DNA of 64,000 nucleotides from Photobacterium proteolyticum. Lineage in GTDB: Bacteria; Pseudomonadota; Gammaproteobacteria; Enterobacterales; Vibrionaceae. Under the pieces are notes generated by a model. It saw nothing but the letters and a program-made list of their open reading frames with translations, made no database searches and was not told the DNA's origin. A program made the translations under genes and the position numbers. The stretch lies in the NCBI RefSeq assembly GCF_001939735.1, contig NZ_MJIL01000056.1:1-64000 (forward strand), written 5' to 3'. Positions 29,761 to 39,453 of this stretch are shown one piece after another. How positions within the stretch are numbered: the stretch's first letter is position 1; each line of letters begins with the position of its first letter.

Positions 29761-31515
29761 ATGAAAAGTGATATTCAAATTTGCCGTGAAACCACACTCA
29801 CTCCAATTGATCACATCGCTCAACACGCTGGCATTTTGCCAGACGATCTAACCCCACAGGGTACGCTAAAAGCAAAAGTAAAACCCTCTATCCTTAAACG
29901 CCTGAACAACAACAAAGAGGGCAAACTGGTACTGGTTACCGCCATCACTCCTACCCCTCTGGGAGAAGGTAAAACCGTTACTACCATCGGCCTTGCACAG
30001 GGACTGGCCAAAATCAATCAGCGCGTCATGGCCTGCATCCGACAGCCATCCATGGGCCCTGTTTTTGGCGTCAAGGGCGGCGCAGCAGGCGGTGGCTACA
30101 GTCAGGTGGCCCCGATGGAAAAACTCAACCTGCACCTCACCGGCGACATCCACGCCGTCACAGCTGCACATAACCTGGCAGCTGCCGCACTGGATGCCCG
30201 GCTATACCACGAAGAGCGCCATGGCTACGAGGCATTTGCCGAAAAGACCGGCCTGACACCGCTTCGGATAGATATCCAGCGCATTTGCTGGAAGCGGGTG
30301 ATGGATCACAATGACCGTGCCCTGCGGATGATCACTGTCGGCAACAACGAGCCGGGAAAAACCATTAACGGGCTCGCCCGTGATGACGGCTTCGATATTT
30401 CTGCTGCTTCCGAGCTGATGGCCATTTTGGCCCTGTCCAAAGATCTGGCCGATATGCGCCAGCGTATTGGCCGCCTGGTATTGGCATACAACATCAACGG
30501 CCAACCAGTAACAGCCGAGGATCTCCAGGTAGCAGGCGCTATGGCCGTGACCATGTGCGAGGCTATCGAACCGACCCTGATGCAAACTCTGGAAGGTGTC
30601 CCCACGCTGATCCATGCCGGACCGTTTGCCAACATCGCCCACGGCAACTCGTCGATCATTGCCGATCGCATTGCATTGAAGCTGAGTGATTACACCATCA
30701 CCGAGGGTGGCTTCGGCTCGGATATGGGCTTTGAGAAAGCCTGTAATATCAAGGCCCAGCAAGCAGAGCGCGGCCCTGACTGTGCAGTTGTCGTCGCAAC
30801 CTTGCGAGGCCTGAAAGCCAACTCCGGCTGTTATGATTTACGACCGGGTCAGGCTCTGCCCGATGCGATTTTCTCCCCGGATGAAAAAACCCTGCAGGGC
30901 GGCTTTGAAAACCTGAAGTGGCATATTCGCAATGCAGCGAAATACGGCATTCCGGTGGTGGTGGCAATAAACCGCTTTCCGCAGGACACCGATGCCGAAC
31001 TTAACTTGCTCAAGACCTGGATCCGTGAGGAAGACTTCGGGAGCTATGTCGATGTCGCGATCAGCGAAGCCTTCGGCAAAGGTGGCGAAGGGGCTACCGA
31101 ACTGGCGCAAGCTGTTGTCAACGCCTGCCAGACGCCGGCACAGTTCAAGCCGCTGTATTCACTGGATCAACCCCTGGAAGAAAAGCTGATGACCGTTGCC
31201 GAGGTCGGCTATGGCGGCCGTGGTGTCGAACTGTCACCACTGGCCAAACAACAGCTGGCCGAACTGAAAAGACAAGGTCACGACAACCTCGCTGTTTGTA
31301 TGGCCAAGACGCCACTCTCGATCACCCATGATCCGAGCCAGAAAGGCGCACCTTCAGATTTCATTGTCCCGGTCCGCGAACTGCGCTTATGTGCCGGAGC
31401 CGGCTTTGTCTATGCGCTGTGCGGCAATGTCATGACGATGCCGGGCCTACCTGAAAAACCAGCCTACATGGCATTGGACATTGATGACGCCGGGAATATC
31501 GTTGGACTGAGCTAA
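29761..31515 (+). CDS. fhs: Formate-tetrahydrofolate ligase
   Basis: A 584-residue ligase that makes 10-formyl-tetrahydrofolate from formate, ATP and THF. The P-loop region [15 protein letters not shown], the [22 protein letters not shown] segment and the C-terminal [16 protein letters not shown] are family signatures. The start at 29761 gives the usual N-terminus ([11 protein letters not shown]); ATG 29752 is also possible. Placed after a formate channel gene, it suggests a route that brings in formate and fixes it into the one-carbon pool. Confidence 0.96.
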   Translation: MKSDIQICRETTLTPIDHIAQHAGILPDDLTPQGTLKAKVKPSILKRLNNNKEGKLVLVTAITPTPLGEGKTVTTIGLAQGLAKINQRVMACIRQPSMGPVFGVKGGAAGGGYSQVAPMEKLNLHLTGDIHAVTAAHNLAAAALDARLYHEERHGYEAFAEKTGLTPLRIDIQRICWKRVMDHNDRALRMITVGNNEPGKTINGLARDDGFDISAASELMAILALSKDLADMRQRIGRLVLAYNINGQPVTAEDLQVAGAMAVTMCEAIEPTLMQTLEGVPTLIHAGPFANIAHGNSSIIADRIALKLSDYTITEGGFGSDMGFEKACNIKAQQAERGPDCAVVVATLRGLKANSGCYDLRPGQALPDAIFSPDEKTLQGGFENLKWHIRNAAKYGIPVVVAINRFPQDTDAELNLLKTWIREEDFGSYVDVAISEAFGKGGEGATELAQAVVNACQTPAQFKPLYSLDQPLEEKLMTVAEVGYGGRGVELSPLAKQQLAELKRQGHDNLAVCMAKTPLSITHDPSQKGAPSDFIVPVRELRLCAGAGFVYALCGNVMTMPGLPEKPAYMALDIDDAGNIVGLS

Positions 31516-31551
31516 ACCGTTCGTCGGTTTTCAAACTAAGCTTTAAGCACA

Positions 31552-31586
31552 AAAAAACGCCAGCAAACCGTCTGGCGTTTTTTTAT
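31552..31586. terminator. Terminator between fhs and the convergent membrane gene
   Basis: AAAACGCCAG pairs with CTGGCGTTTT around an eight-base loop, with A-run and T-run flanks suited to both directions. Confidence 0.92.
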
Positions 31587-31596
31587 TCCACGCATC

Positions 31597-32250
31597 TTAT
31601 TTATCTTTCTTATTAGAGGGATAAATATAATCACGATCAGCAAAGGTTCTCACCCATTCCGGCTTATAGACAACCAATAGGGTAATAGCCATACCGTTTA
31701 TCAAAGCTTCGGGGAACAGCAGCAACGGAAGCAGCACCAAATAATTATCGACGATATAGTCCCACGAATAGCCATAACCAAAATACATCCAGCCGCTAGT
31801 CAGCAGCAGATGAACGACCATGGTCAATGCGCCGTTAAAAAAAGCGGCAATGAATATATAGATAAACAAATGCCTTGCCATATAGCGGTAGCTAAATAGA
31901 AAGACACCGTAACTGAATATGGCAGGCAGCATCACTCCGGTTAACGCATATAAGCCGGCATCGGGCCACTCGACCACTCCCACAGCCACCAGCAATATAG
32001 TCACTACAGAACCTATCAGCCCGGCAATCTGCCAACCGTGCGACAACACCAAAACTGTCAAGGCGAGAAAATGCACTTGCAGCCCCTCGGCAATTCCCGC
32101 CCTGAGACTCCACAACAGAAACAAGCCCACTATCGTTGCCAGTACCAGGTGCTGATAATCTTTCTCCGCTCGAAACTTGGGCCAGAATTCTCGAGGAAAA
32201 CTCAACACCATAATCAGCAGCCAAATCAGATAGCCAATCCACTGTAGCAT
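31597..32250 (-). CDS. CbiM-like integral membrane protein (ECF-type permease relative)
   Basis: A 217-residue protein with about six or seven hydrophobic segments. The C-terminal segment LLLFPEALINGMAITLLVVYKPEWVRTF resembles small stand-alone CbiM-like proteins of energy-coupling-factor transporters (COG3235-like). No ECF ATPase or T component lies beside it, so the substrate is unknown. ATG 32250 has AAGGG five bases upstream; the GTG at 32256 is less likely. Confidence 0.75.
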   Translation of the reverse strand: MLQWIGYLIWLLIMVLSFPREFWPKFRAEKDYQHLVLATIVGLFLLWSLRAGIAEGLQVHFLALTVLVLSHGWQIAGLIGSVVTILLVAVGVVEWPDAGLYALTGVMLPAIFSYGVFLFSYRYMARHLFIYIFIAAFFNGALTMVVHLLLTSGWMYFGYGYSWDYIVDNYLVLLPLLLFPEALINGMAITLLVVYKPEWVRTFADRDYIYPSNKKDK

Positions 32251-32499
32251 CGTCACCCTTGCAGTACCTTCTATACCAAATAAGCTAAAGTTATATCAAC
32301 AGGATAGCCCGCCAATAACCTTGTAAAAAACAGGGATAAAAAATTGTTAAATATCGACACCAAGCCTGATTGCACAAGCTTTAGCCAGTCAATTTTATTT
32401 AACAAAAAATCACTGGCAAGGCGGAGTCAGATCAATTTTTTTTGCCTTCAACCTGATAATCTCAATGCCAGCTCAATACAATATTAAAGGCCTACCATT

Positions 32500-33000
32500 A
32501 TGGAAATGACCAACGCACAACGTCTTATTCTATCTAACCAGTATTATCTGATGTCGAAAATGAATCCGGAGAACGCTGCAAAGTACCGCCGACTGCAAAC
32601 GATTGTCGAGCGCGGCTATGGTCTGCAGATGCGTGAGCTGGATAAAGACTTCGGCTGCCTGGAAGAAGAAGACTGCCGCAACGTAATTGACTTTATGGAA
32701 ATGTATCACGCGATGCAGGAATCATTCAAAATGCTTAGCGAGGACAACCAAAACCAGGTTGATCAGCGCCGACTGCAATTCCTGGGATTTGATGCAGCGA
32801 CAGAATCTCAACTTGTCCATTACGTTCGTTTCCTGACCGACGAAGAAGGCCTGTACCCACAGTTTGACAAGTCAGAGCACATGTTTAACAGTCAGGTGCC
32901 GATGCTGGAAAAATACCACCGAATGCTTCAGACATGGCGTAACTGCCCACGTCAATATCACCTGTCGGCGACAGAAATCCAACAGATTCAAAATGCCTAA
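32500..33000 (+). CDS. yfbU: YfbU family protein (UPF0304)
   Basis: A 166-residue protein whose N-terminus ([15 protein letters not shown]) and later blocks ([40 protein letters not shown]) follow E. coli YfbU closely. The biochemical role is not established; overproduction in E. coli has been linked to toxicity. In E. coli it lies near yfbV-ackA-pta, as it does here at 11 kb distance. Confidence 0.95.
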   Translation: MEMTNAQRLILSNQYYLMSKMNPENAAKYRRLQTIVERGYGLQMRELDKDFGCLEEEDCRNVIDFMEMYHAMQESFKMLSEDNQNQVDQRRLQFLGFDAATESQLVHYVRFLTDEEGLYPQFDKSEHMFNSQVPMLEKYHRMLQTWRNCPRQYHLSATEIQQIQNA

Positions 33001-33020
33001 CCGCTAACGTTAGGAGTAAC

Positions 33021-33050
33021 TAAGCCGGAGGAAAAGCTCCGGCTTTTTTA
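33021..33050 (+). terminator. Terminator of yfbU
   Basis: AGCCGGAG pairs with CTCCGGCT around GAAAAG and is followed by TTTTT. Confidence 0.93.
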
Positions 33051-33360
33051 TTTGCCAGGCCTGATGCGATTTAATTTACGCCATAACTATTTACCTAGCT
33101 CCGACTTCTATTCAACAACCAGCAACGTTAACTCAGTCCCCACGCTAACGCTGCTTGTCCTCTTGCCATAACAGCAATAAAATGTGACATCCAACAAACC
33201 TTAACACCAAGATGAGTCACTATTGACCGAAAGTTAACCTGTATAACTATAAAATCGATAGCATCTTAGAAATTCATTCATCGCCTCGTTTAATTCACTA
33301 CAATCCTGCAAAGTAACCTTGTATACAAGGGCTCTCAATACAAGGTAAATAGTAAAGATC
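33051..33360 (+). other. Intergenic region before the PgtC-like gene
   Basis: About 310 bp with no supported gene. It should carry the promoter of the three-gene sensory operon. No sigma-54 promoter (GG-N10-GC) or clear repeat was recognised. Confidence 0.35.
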
Positions 33361-34617
33361 ATGATTCGATTTATTATATTAATGCTATCTTTTTCATCAG
33401 CCTGTATTGCTGCACCTACGAAACAGTTGATTATTTTGACGACTTTTACCGAATCATCGATCACCCCAATCACTCAGCAGTTTCAGCAACACTACCCAGA
33501 TGCAGTCATAAAAGTCCTCCACCGACGGGAAGAGTCAGGCCTTCGCCTACTGAGCAAAAACGACCATGATATCGACATTGTGATTTCATCGTCTCCCCTG
33601 CTGTTCATGCCGCTTATTGAAAATAACCGGCTACTTCCCCTGGACTCGCTTAGCCTGACCCCAGATAACAACTGGCAGTCCTTCCTGCCGGGTTCAGCCT
33701 CTTCTATCGCGGTTTTCGGCTATTCAGGCTACGGGCTAATGTGGAATAAGGATTACCTGATCAAGCACCGGCTCGATATTCCTCAGACCTGGGAAAGTCT
33801 GGCCGAACCACAATATTTCCGACACCTGATTATGAGCAGCCCCGGCCGATCCGGTACCACGCACCTGATGATCGAAAACATCTTACAGCAATATGGCTGG
33901 ACAGATGGCTGGAAGTTATTACTCCAAATTGGCGGCAACCTTGCTTCCGTCTCGGCCCGCAGTTTTGGTGTCAGCGATGCCATATCTCGCGGCTTGACCG
34001 GCGCTGGCCCTGTTATAGACAGCTTTGCCTTTGAGGATCAAAAACAGTTTCCATTTATCGGGTTTCACTACCAGGACCAAAGTCCGCGGCTACCTAGCTA
34101 TATAGCGGCGGTTAAAAACCGCCACCAGGCCCGCCACTGTCTGGATTTCATCAACTTTCTACTGTCTGACAACGTGCAGCAGAGCCTGTCCACCAGCTCT
34201 CTGAACAAGTATGGCCTGCACCAAAAACCCAGCCAGCCTTTCACCGTGCTACCGATTGATTATGAACAGATGCAGCGTCGCACTATCTTAGTCAAGCTGC
34301 TGTTTGACCAAATCATCAACCATCAGCTGGATTTGCTCAACCAGGCGTGGCGCCACATTCATCAGCTTGCCCGGCAGCCGTCGTTAACTGATGCGCAGCA
34401 ACAGCAATATCAGCGCGCCATCAAGCTTGCTTCAACGCCTCCCGTTAGTGAGGCACAGGCCAACAGCACCGCCTATAACCAAGCCCTGATCCACTCTCAG
34501 ACAGATGTGCATACCGCCAAGAGCGTCAAGCGCTGGCGACAGGTAATGAGCAAACAGCTGGAAGAGTCAATTCTTATCTCCGAGCAGATCCTCGCAGCTA
34601 TCAAAGAGGTGAAGTGA
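33361..34617 (+). CDS. Periplasmic binding protein of the PgtC type (sensor component)
   Basis: A 418-residue protein with a signal peptide of about 18 residues. It has a family 1-like binding-protein fold (QLIILTTFTESSITPITQQF, DIDIVISSSPLLF, NPWID-like region replaced by GYGLMWNKDYL, SSPGRSGTTHLMIENIL). A helical C-terminal extension of about 130 residues follows. In Salmonella, PgtC works with the membrane kinase PgtB to detect phosphoglycerates. The operon order here (C-B-A, with a one-base stop/start overlap) supports the same role. The ligand is not proven. Confidence 0.8.
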   Translation: MIRFIILMLSFSSACIAAPTKQLIILTTFTESSITPITQQFQQHYPDAVIKVLHRREESGLRLLSKNDHDIDIVISSSPLLFMPLIENNRLLPLDSLSLTPDNNWQSFLPGSASSIAVFGYSGYGLMWNKDYLIKHRLDIPQTWESLAEPQYFRHLIMSSPGRSGTTHLMIENILQQYGWTDGWKLLLQIGGNLASVSARSFGVSDAISRGLTGAGPVIDSFAFEDQKQFPFIGFHYQDQSPRLPSYIAAVKNRHQARHCLDFINFLLSDNVQQSLSTSSLNKYGLHQKPSQPFTVLPIDYEQMQRRTILVKLLFDQIINHQLDLLNQAWRHIHQLARQPSLTDAQQQQYQRAIKLASTPPVSEAQANSTAYNQALIHSQTDVHTAKSVKRWRQVMSKQLEESILISEQILAAIKEVK

Positions 34618-36980
34618 TGTTGCTGAGAAATACCATTGGCAATCGCCTGGTCGCCTCCATCGGTTTTATGGCCCTGCTCACCATCAGTGTGAGCCTGATT
34701 GCCGTTGTTAACTGGGAAAACCTGAATACCCAGGTTAACACCATCATCGAGAAAAACATGCCGACCCTACGGGTCAGTTACCAGCTGGAAAGAAATACGG
34801 CTGGGCTTCAGGCCGCTCTCAATATGCTCAGCAATAATACCGATCCGATTTTACATGCCGAGCTCAAGCAAAATATCACCACCAAGCTAGAACAGATATC
34901 GGCCGCTATCAAAGAAGCGGCGAACTTGAAATTCTATCCGGCAATCAAGGCCGAGCATGAAACCCTACTGACAGACATTTCAGCCTATGTCGGGCTGCTA
35001 TACCGACGCAATACACACATGTACTCGCTGGCCCAAACAGAAAATGCCATCAAGTGGCTCCATCAGGATCTGGTCGATGAGCTTACACCGCTGCGCCAGG
35101 AGGTTGAGTGGCAGGTCACCCGAATGCTGCCCAACGCGATCAATACCGAGGCGATCACCGACGTGATGGCGGAGTTTTCGTTTATCCAGTCAATCACTAT
35201 CAAAGAAAATGAACTGCACCAACTGGTGCAGGAGATCATCCAGCAGCGGAAAAACCGGGATCTTGGCAACGCCTTTTACTTCATCGGCTACAAGACCGAA
35301 GAAATCAGTAAAATGAGCCAGAACCTGAACCATTACCCGTCAACCATCTCATACCGGCAACTACTGCAGGAACTGATCACCCTCGTCGAACCGAAAGGCG
35401 TACTGGAGGAGCAGTTAAGGCTTGATGTCGAGCTGCACAACGCCATCAGGCTGTATGAAGGCCAGATCCAAACGCGGCTGGAATATCAGGAAGAGCTGAT
35501 CCAGGCCATGGTTGAACAGGAGAATGCCTCCCTCAAGCAACTCAACGAGCAGACAAACCACTCGATCAAGATCAGCAACATCGTGCTGTTCGGCGTCGTG
35601 CTGCTGTCTATATTCCTGACAGTGACTCTCTCTATCTACCTTGTCGGCCGCGGTATCGTCAAACGACTCAACATGCTGTCGCAAGATTTGTATTCTGTCG
35701 CCAACAACCAGCTCAACGCCAATATCCAGGTCACCGGCAATGACGAAATCGGCATGCTGGGCGATAACCTCCGCTACTTCTGCCGCCAGATGCAGGAAAT
35801 GCAGCAAAGCAATGCACTGAACCTGATCAACAATACCCAGGCCAGTATTATCACCTGCGACCTGGACGGCGTAGTCGAATCCGTCAACCCAAGCGCGCAG
35901 GCCTTGTTCAACTACGATGCATCACCGGTAAAACACACAATCTGGACCCTGTTTAGCGATAACATGCAGCAGCGGCTTCAGGCCCTGTTTGCCAATACCA
36001 GCCCACTGCTCAGCAACCGGGCCTGTAACCTGACCCTGATGCACAGCCACAGTGGTGATAACAAGCTCTATCTGCGGCTGGACTTTCGCCTGTTCAAACA
36101 GGGGAACAACGACAAAGTCATTGTCACGATGACCGATATCACCGAACAGGAAAACGCCGCCCGCTGGCTGGAAAACATGGTCCGGGAAAAGACCCAGTCT
36201 CTCACCAACCGTAACCGCCAGCTAAAAGCCGAGGTAGAGGATCGGAAACGGGTCGAGGCGGATCTGCGGGCGACCCAGGATGATTTGATTCAGGCCGCCA
36301 AAATGGCCGTCGTCGGCCAGACAATGACCTCGCTGGCCCATGAGCTCAACCAGCCTCTGTCAGCCATCTCTACCCATGTCTTTGCGACCAAAATGGCAAT
36401 CAACAAGGAAAACTACACCCAGCTGCCGGTCAGTCTGGAAAAAATCGACAACCTGACTTCTCGCATGGGGCGGATCATCTCGACCCTGCGCAGTTTTTCA
36501 AAAAAACAGTCGGCCAACAGCTCACTGACAGCAGTTGATATTCAGGCTTCATTTCATCAGGCCATGCTGATTGTAGAAAGCCGGGCCAAGGTACAAAAGA
36601 CCACCATTTCCAGCCAGCTTAACAGCCCGCTCAATGCCCTTGCCGACCAGGTGCAGCTTGAGCAGGTGCTGGTCAACCTGCTGGTGAACAGCTGTGATGC
36701 TGTCGCGGGAAGCGAACGACGCGAAATAACTATTTGCGATCTGAACAGCAAAGACAACCTTATCCGTATCGCTGTCAGTGATAGCGGAGGCGGATTTGCA
36801 GCCGGTATTATCGAAAAACTATTTACACCTTTTACCACAACAAAGGACGTCGGGCTTGGCCTCGGGCTAAGTATCTGCCGTTCAATTATGACCCGCTTTG
36901 ATGGTGATATCTTTCTCGCCTCGAACCTTCAAGGTGGTGCAATGGTCGTATTGGAGCTAAACCGCTATGATAATGAATAA
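34617..36980 (+). CDS. Membrane sensor histidine kinase of the PgtB type
   Basis: A 787-residue kinase. A membrane segment lies near 11-30 and another near 317-340, enclosing a long helical periplasmic sensor. Then come HAMP, a PAS-like domain (about 400-510), a coiled coil, and the HisKA H-box with the phospho-accepting His575 in SLAHELNQPLSAIS. The ATPase domain has LLVNSCDAV, DSGGGF and GLGLGLSICR. The H-box is of the DctB/NtrB-like type that partners NtrC-family regulators. Its ATG overlaps the previous stop, with GAGG seven bases away. It presumably phosphorylates the next gene product. Confidence 0.88.
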   Translation: MLLRNTIGNRLVASIGFMALLTISVSLIAVVNWENLNTQVNTIIEKNMPTLRVSYQLERNTAGLQAALNMLSNNTDPILHAELKQNITTKLEQISAAIKEAANLKFYPAIKAEHETLLTDISAYVGLLYRRNTHMYSLAQTENAIKWLHQDLVDELTPLRQEVEWQVTRMLPNAINTEAITDVMAEFSFIQSITIKENELHQLVQEIIQQRKNRDLGNAFYFIGYKTEEISKMSQNLNHYPSTISYRQLLQELITLVEPKGVLEEQLRLDVELHNAIRLYEGQIQTRLEYQEELIQAMVEQENASLKQLNEQTNHSIKISNIVLFGVVLLSIFLTVTLSIYLVGRGIVKRLNMLSQDLYSVANNQLNANIQVTGNDEIGMLGDNLRYFCRQMQEMQQSNALNLINNTQASIITCDLDGVVESVNPSAQALFNYDASPVKHTIWTLFSDNMQQRLQALFANTSPLLSNRACNLTLMHSHSGDNKLYLRLDFRLFKQGNNDKVIVTMTDITEQENAARWLENMVREKTQSLTNRNRQLKAEVEDRKRVEADLRATQDDLIQAAKMAVVGQTMTSLAHELNQPLSAISTHVFATKMAINKENYTQLPVSLEKIDNLTSRMGRIISTLRSFSKKQSANSSLTAVDIQASFHQAMLIVESRAKVQKTTISSQLNSPLNALADQVQLEQVLVNLLVNSCDAVAGSERREITICDLNSKDNLIRIAVSDSGGGFAAGIIEKLFTPFTTTKDVGLGLGLSICRSIMTRFDGDIFLASNLQGGAMVVLELNRYDNE

Positions 36981-38244
36981 TGATATCGAAGTTGTCATCA
37001 TTGATGATGACCAAGATGTACTTGATGCCTATCAACATTTGCTTGAAGTATCTGGCTATAAGGCGCACGCCCTAACCGATCCTACTGCTGCAATCTCCAT
37101 GCTGCATAAAAACTGGCCTGGCGTTGTCGTGACCGATATGTACATGCCGGGGCTCAGTGGCATGGAGCTGCTAGACAAAGTCAAAGAACTGGATCCCGAG
37201 TTACCGGTTATCATGATCACCGGCCACGGGGATATTCCAATGGCCGTAGACGCCGTCAAAAAGGGTGCGCTGGACTTCTTGCAAAAGCCTCTCCAGCCCG
37301 CCGAACTCATCACGCTGCTGGAAAAGCATTTACCAATAAGAAAACAGAAAATCGAGCAGCGCACCAATGTTAGCTACTCGGCAGCGGAGGTGTTGCTGGG
37401 TGAAAGCCCACTGCTCATTAAAATCCGCGAACAGATCGCCCAAACCGCCCTCACCACCAAGGACGTCCTCATTGAGGGCGAGAACGGAACAGGGCGCCAC
37501 ACTATTGCCAAACTACTGCACCAGGAAAGTGAATTACGCGATCAGCCTTATGCCAATGCCATCGGCCAGGCGATCAGTTGTACTGCGGATCTGCAGCGCA
37601 GCATGATCTCGGCCCGCGGCGGCAGCCTGTGCCTGAGCAACCCGCAAGATATGCCAATAGAAACCCAGCAATGGCTATGTCGCTTCCTGCTGGAACAAGA
37701 GCGCCAGGGCAAAAAAGAAGTCCGCGTGCTGGCAGTGCTTGAAGGCGCACCGGAGGCGAAGGTTGAGCAGGACAAGCTGCTGCCTGAGCTGTTCTACTTC
37801 CTCAGCCAGGTCCGCTTCAGCCTGCCGCCACTGAAACAGCGCAACTGTGATATCACCCCGCTATTCCGCCATTTCCTGAAGCGAAGCTGTCAAAAACTCA
37901 ACAAAACCGTACCGGCCGTGGACAAGGCGTACATTAACACGCTCAACCGCCACGAATGGCCAGGCAATGTCCTCGAGCTGAAAAATGTCGCCGAGCTCTA
38001 CGCCATCGGCATTGTCAAACTAACCGGCCAGGAACGGACCAAACCTCTCGAGCAGATGAGCAGTCCGCTCGATGATCTGGTCGACAGCTACGAAAAGCAG
38101 GTTATTGAGGATGCCCTTTACCTGTTTGCCGGCCGGATCAACGAAGTCTCGAGTTACCTGCAGATCCCGCGCAAGAAACTGTATCTGAGAATGAAGAAAC
38201 ACTCTCTGGACAAGGCGGAATACAAGGTAAGGACAACCCACTAA
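36967..38244 (+). CDS. NtrC/PgtA-type response regulator with degenerate AAA+ domain
   Basis: A 425-residue regulator. The receiver (1-120) is intact, with Asp57 in VVTDMYMPG, ITGHGD and the Lys in LQKPLQ. The central AAA+ domain (about 140-340) is shortened and altered. Walker A reads GENGTGRHT with Arg for the catalytic Lys, Walker B reads GGSLCLSNP without the acidic pair, and the GAFTGA sigma-54 contact loop is absent. A Fis-type HTH closes the protein. It therefore probably does not open sigma-54 promoters and may act with sigma-70. The start overlaps the kinase gene by 14 bases. Confidence 0.87.
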   Translation: MIMNNDIEVVIIDDDQDVLDAYQHLLEVSGYKAHALTDPTAAISMLHKNWPGVVVTDMYMPGLSGMELLDKVKELDPELPVIMITGHGDIPMAVDAVKKGALDFLQKPLQPAELITLLEKHLPIRKQKIEQRTNVSYSAAEVLLGESPLLIKIREQIAQTALTTKDVLIEGENGTGRHTIAKLLHQESELRDQPYANAIGQAISCTADLQRSMISARGGSLCLSNPQDMPIETQQWLCRFLLEQERQGKKEVRVLAVLEGAPEAKVEQDKLLPELFYFLSQVRFSLPPLKQRNCDITPLFRHFLKRSCQKLNKTVPAVDKAYINTLNRHEWPGNVLELKNVAELYAIGIVKLTGQERTKPLEQMSSPLDDLVDSYEKQVIEDALYLFAGRINEVSSYLQIPRKKLYLRMKKHSLDKAEYKVRTTH

Positions 38245-38360
38245 CCACCGACAGAACCCGGAGAGCAGAGCCTGCTCTCCGGCCTCCCTGTCTCGCCGGC
38301 TTGCAGCTGTATAAGGGGATGTTTACAATACCCGCTGTCTTATATCATCCGGTTTTCACC

Positions 38361-39176
38361 ATGTCCTACCAATGTCCACTTTGTCATTCGCCGCTCAGTC
38401 TTCAGGCTAACTCATGGCGCTGCGAAAACAACCACCAGTTTGATCAGGCCAAAGAAGGCTATGTCAACCTGATGCCGGCCCACCATAAAAGCTCGAAAAA
38501 TCCGGGTGACAATAAAGAAATGATGCAGGCTCGCCGTCTGTTTCTAAATACGGACCACTACCAGCCGTTACGTGAAAAAGTGGTCGAAAAACTGGATCAA
38601 TATCTGCCGGCAGACTCACAGCACCTGCTCGATATCGGCTGCGGTGAAGGTTACTACACCTCTGAGTTTGTTCATCTGAAACAGGCCCACCCGGCGCTTT
38701 GCATCCACGGACTGGATATCTCCAAAGTCGCTGTCCGTTATGCGGCCAAACGTTATCAAGCGTGTCATTTCTGTGTTGCCTCCAGCCACCGGCTGCCGTT
38801 TTCCGACGGTGTGCTTGATGGCGTGGTCCGGATCTATGCCCCTTGCAAGGACGAAGAGCTTTACCGTGCCATCAAGGCCGGCGGTATTTTGGTAACGGTA
38901 ACTCCTGCGGCCCGTCACCTGTACCAGCTAAAAGCCCTCATTTACGATGACGTACGTCTGCATGAGATGACAGCAGAAAGCATCGAAGGCTTCGAATTGG
39001 TTGCCGACCAGCAGCTGCATTACGACATGAGCCTCTCCGGTGAAGAAGCGACAGCATTAATGCAAATGACGCCGTTTGCCTGGAAAACCTCCGAAGCCGT
39101 GTGGGAACAACTCCGTTCGGCCAACGAATTTAGCTGCGAAGCAGACTTTTCAGTTCGGGTGTATCGCAGGCAATAG
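38361..39176 (+). CDS. rlmA: 23S rRNA (guanine-745-N1)-methyltransferase
   Basis: A 271-residue methyltransferase. The N-terminal zinc finger is seen as CPLC near residue 5 and C...H in RCENNHQFD. The SAM site is LLDIGCGEGYY, followed by GLDISKVAV. Blocks such as QAKEGYVNLMPAHHKSS are specific to RlmA. It modifies G745 of helix 35 in 23S rRNA. The start at 38361 gives MSYQCPLC; the open frame from 38301 has no family support. Confidence 0.95.
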   Translation: MSYQCPLCHSPLSLQANSWRCENNHQFDQAKEGYVNLMPAHHKSSKNPGDNKEMMQARRLFLNTDHYQPLREKVVEKLDQYLPADSQHLLDIGCGEGYYTSEFVHLKQAHPALCIHGLDISKVAVRYAAKRYQACHFCVASSHRLPFSDGVLDGVVRIYAPCKDEELYRAIKAGGILVTVTPAARHLYQLKALIYDDVRLHEMTAESIEGFELVADQQLHYDMSLSGEEATALMQMTPFAWKTSEAVWEQLRSANEFSCEADFSVRVYRRQ

Positions 39177-39263
39177 AGTCAGCGCATGGCAGCACCTGTC
39201 CGGTCTCGGCCTCTGGCTTGGACCGGGTTGAGCACTTAGCAAACAGAAATCTCAACGCTAATT

Positions 39264-39282
39264 GAAATTAATTCTTATTTTC
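39264..39282. promoter_or_regulatory. Fur-box-like site upstream of the ChaN-type lipoprotein gene
   Basis: A 19-base AT-rich stretch, GAAATTAATTCTTATTTTC, agrees with about two thirds of the Fur consensus. It lies 170 bp before a gene whose family binds heme. In AT-rich DNA such a match can arise by chance. Confidence 0.3.
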
Positions 39283-39453
39283 ATTGCCAGCTAATTTCAT
39301 CTCTCTTATCATTTCGCACCGTCTACAGTTATATCAAGTGATTATCTCAAGCAGCTATTAGCAATAGCTTCTGTGGCTAACACTTCATGCTTGGTATTTT
39401 CGAAGATAAATACGGTTTTAACCTGTAATTTCTCAGAGCACAGTGGTGAATGA

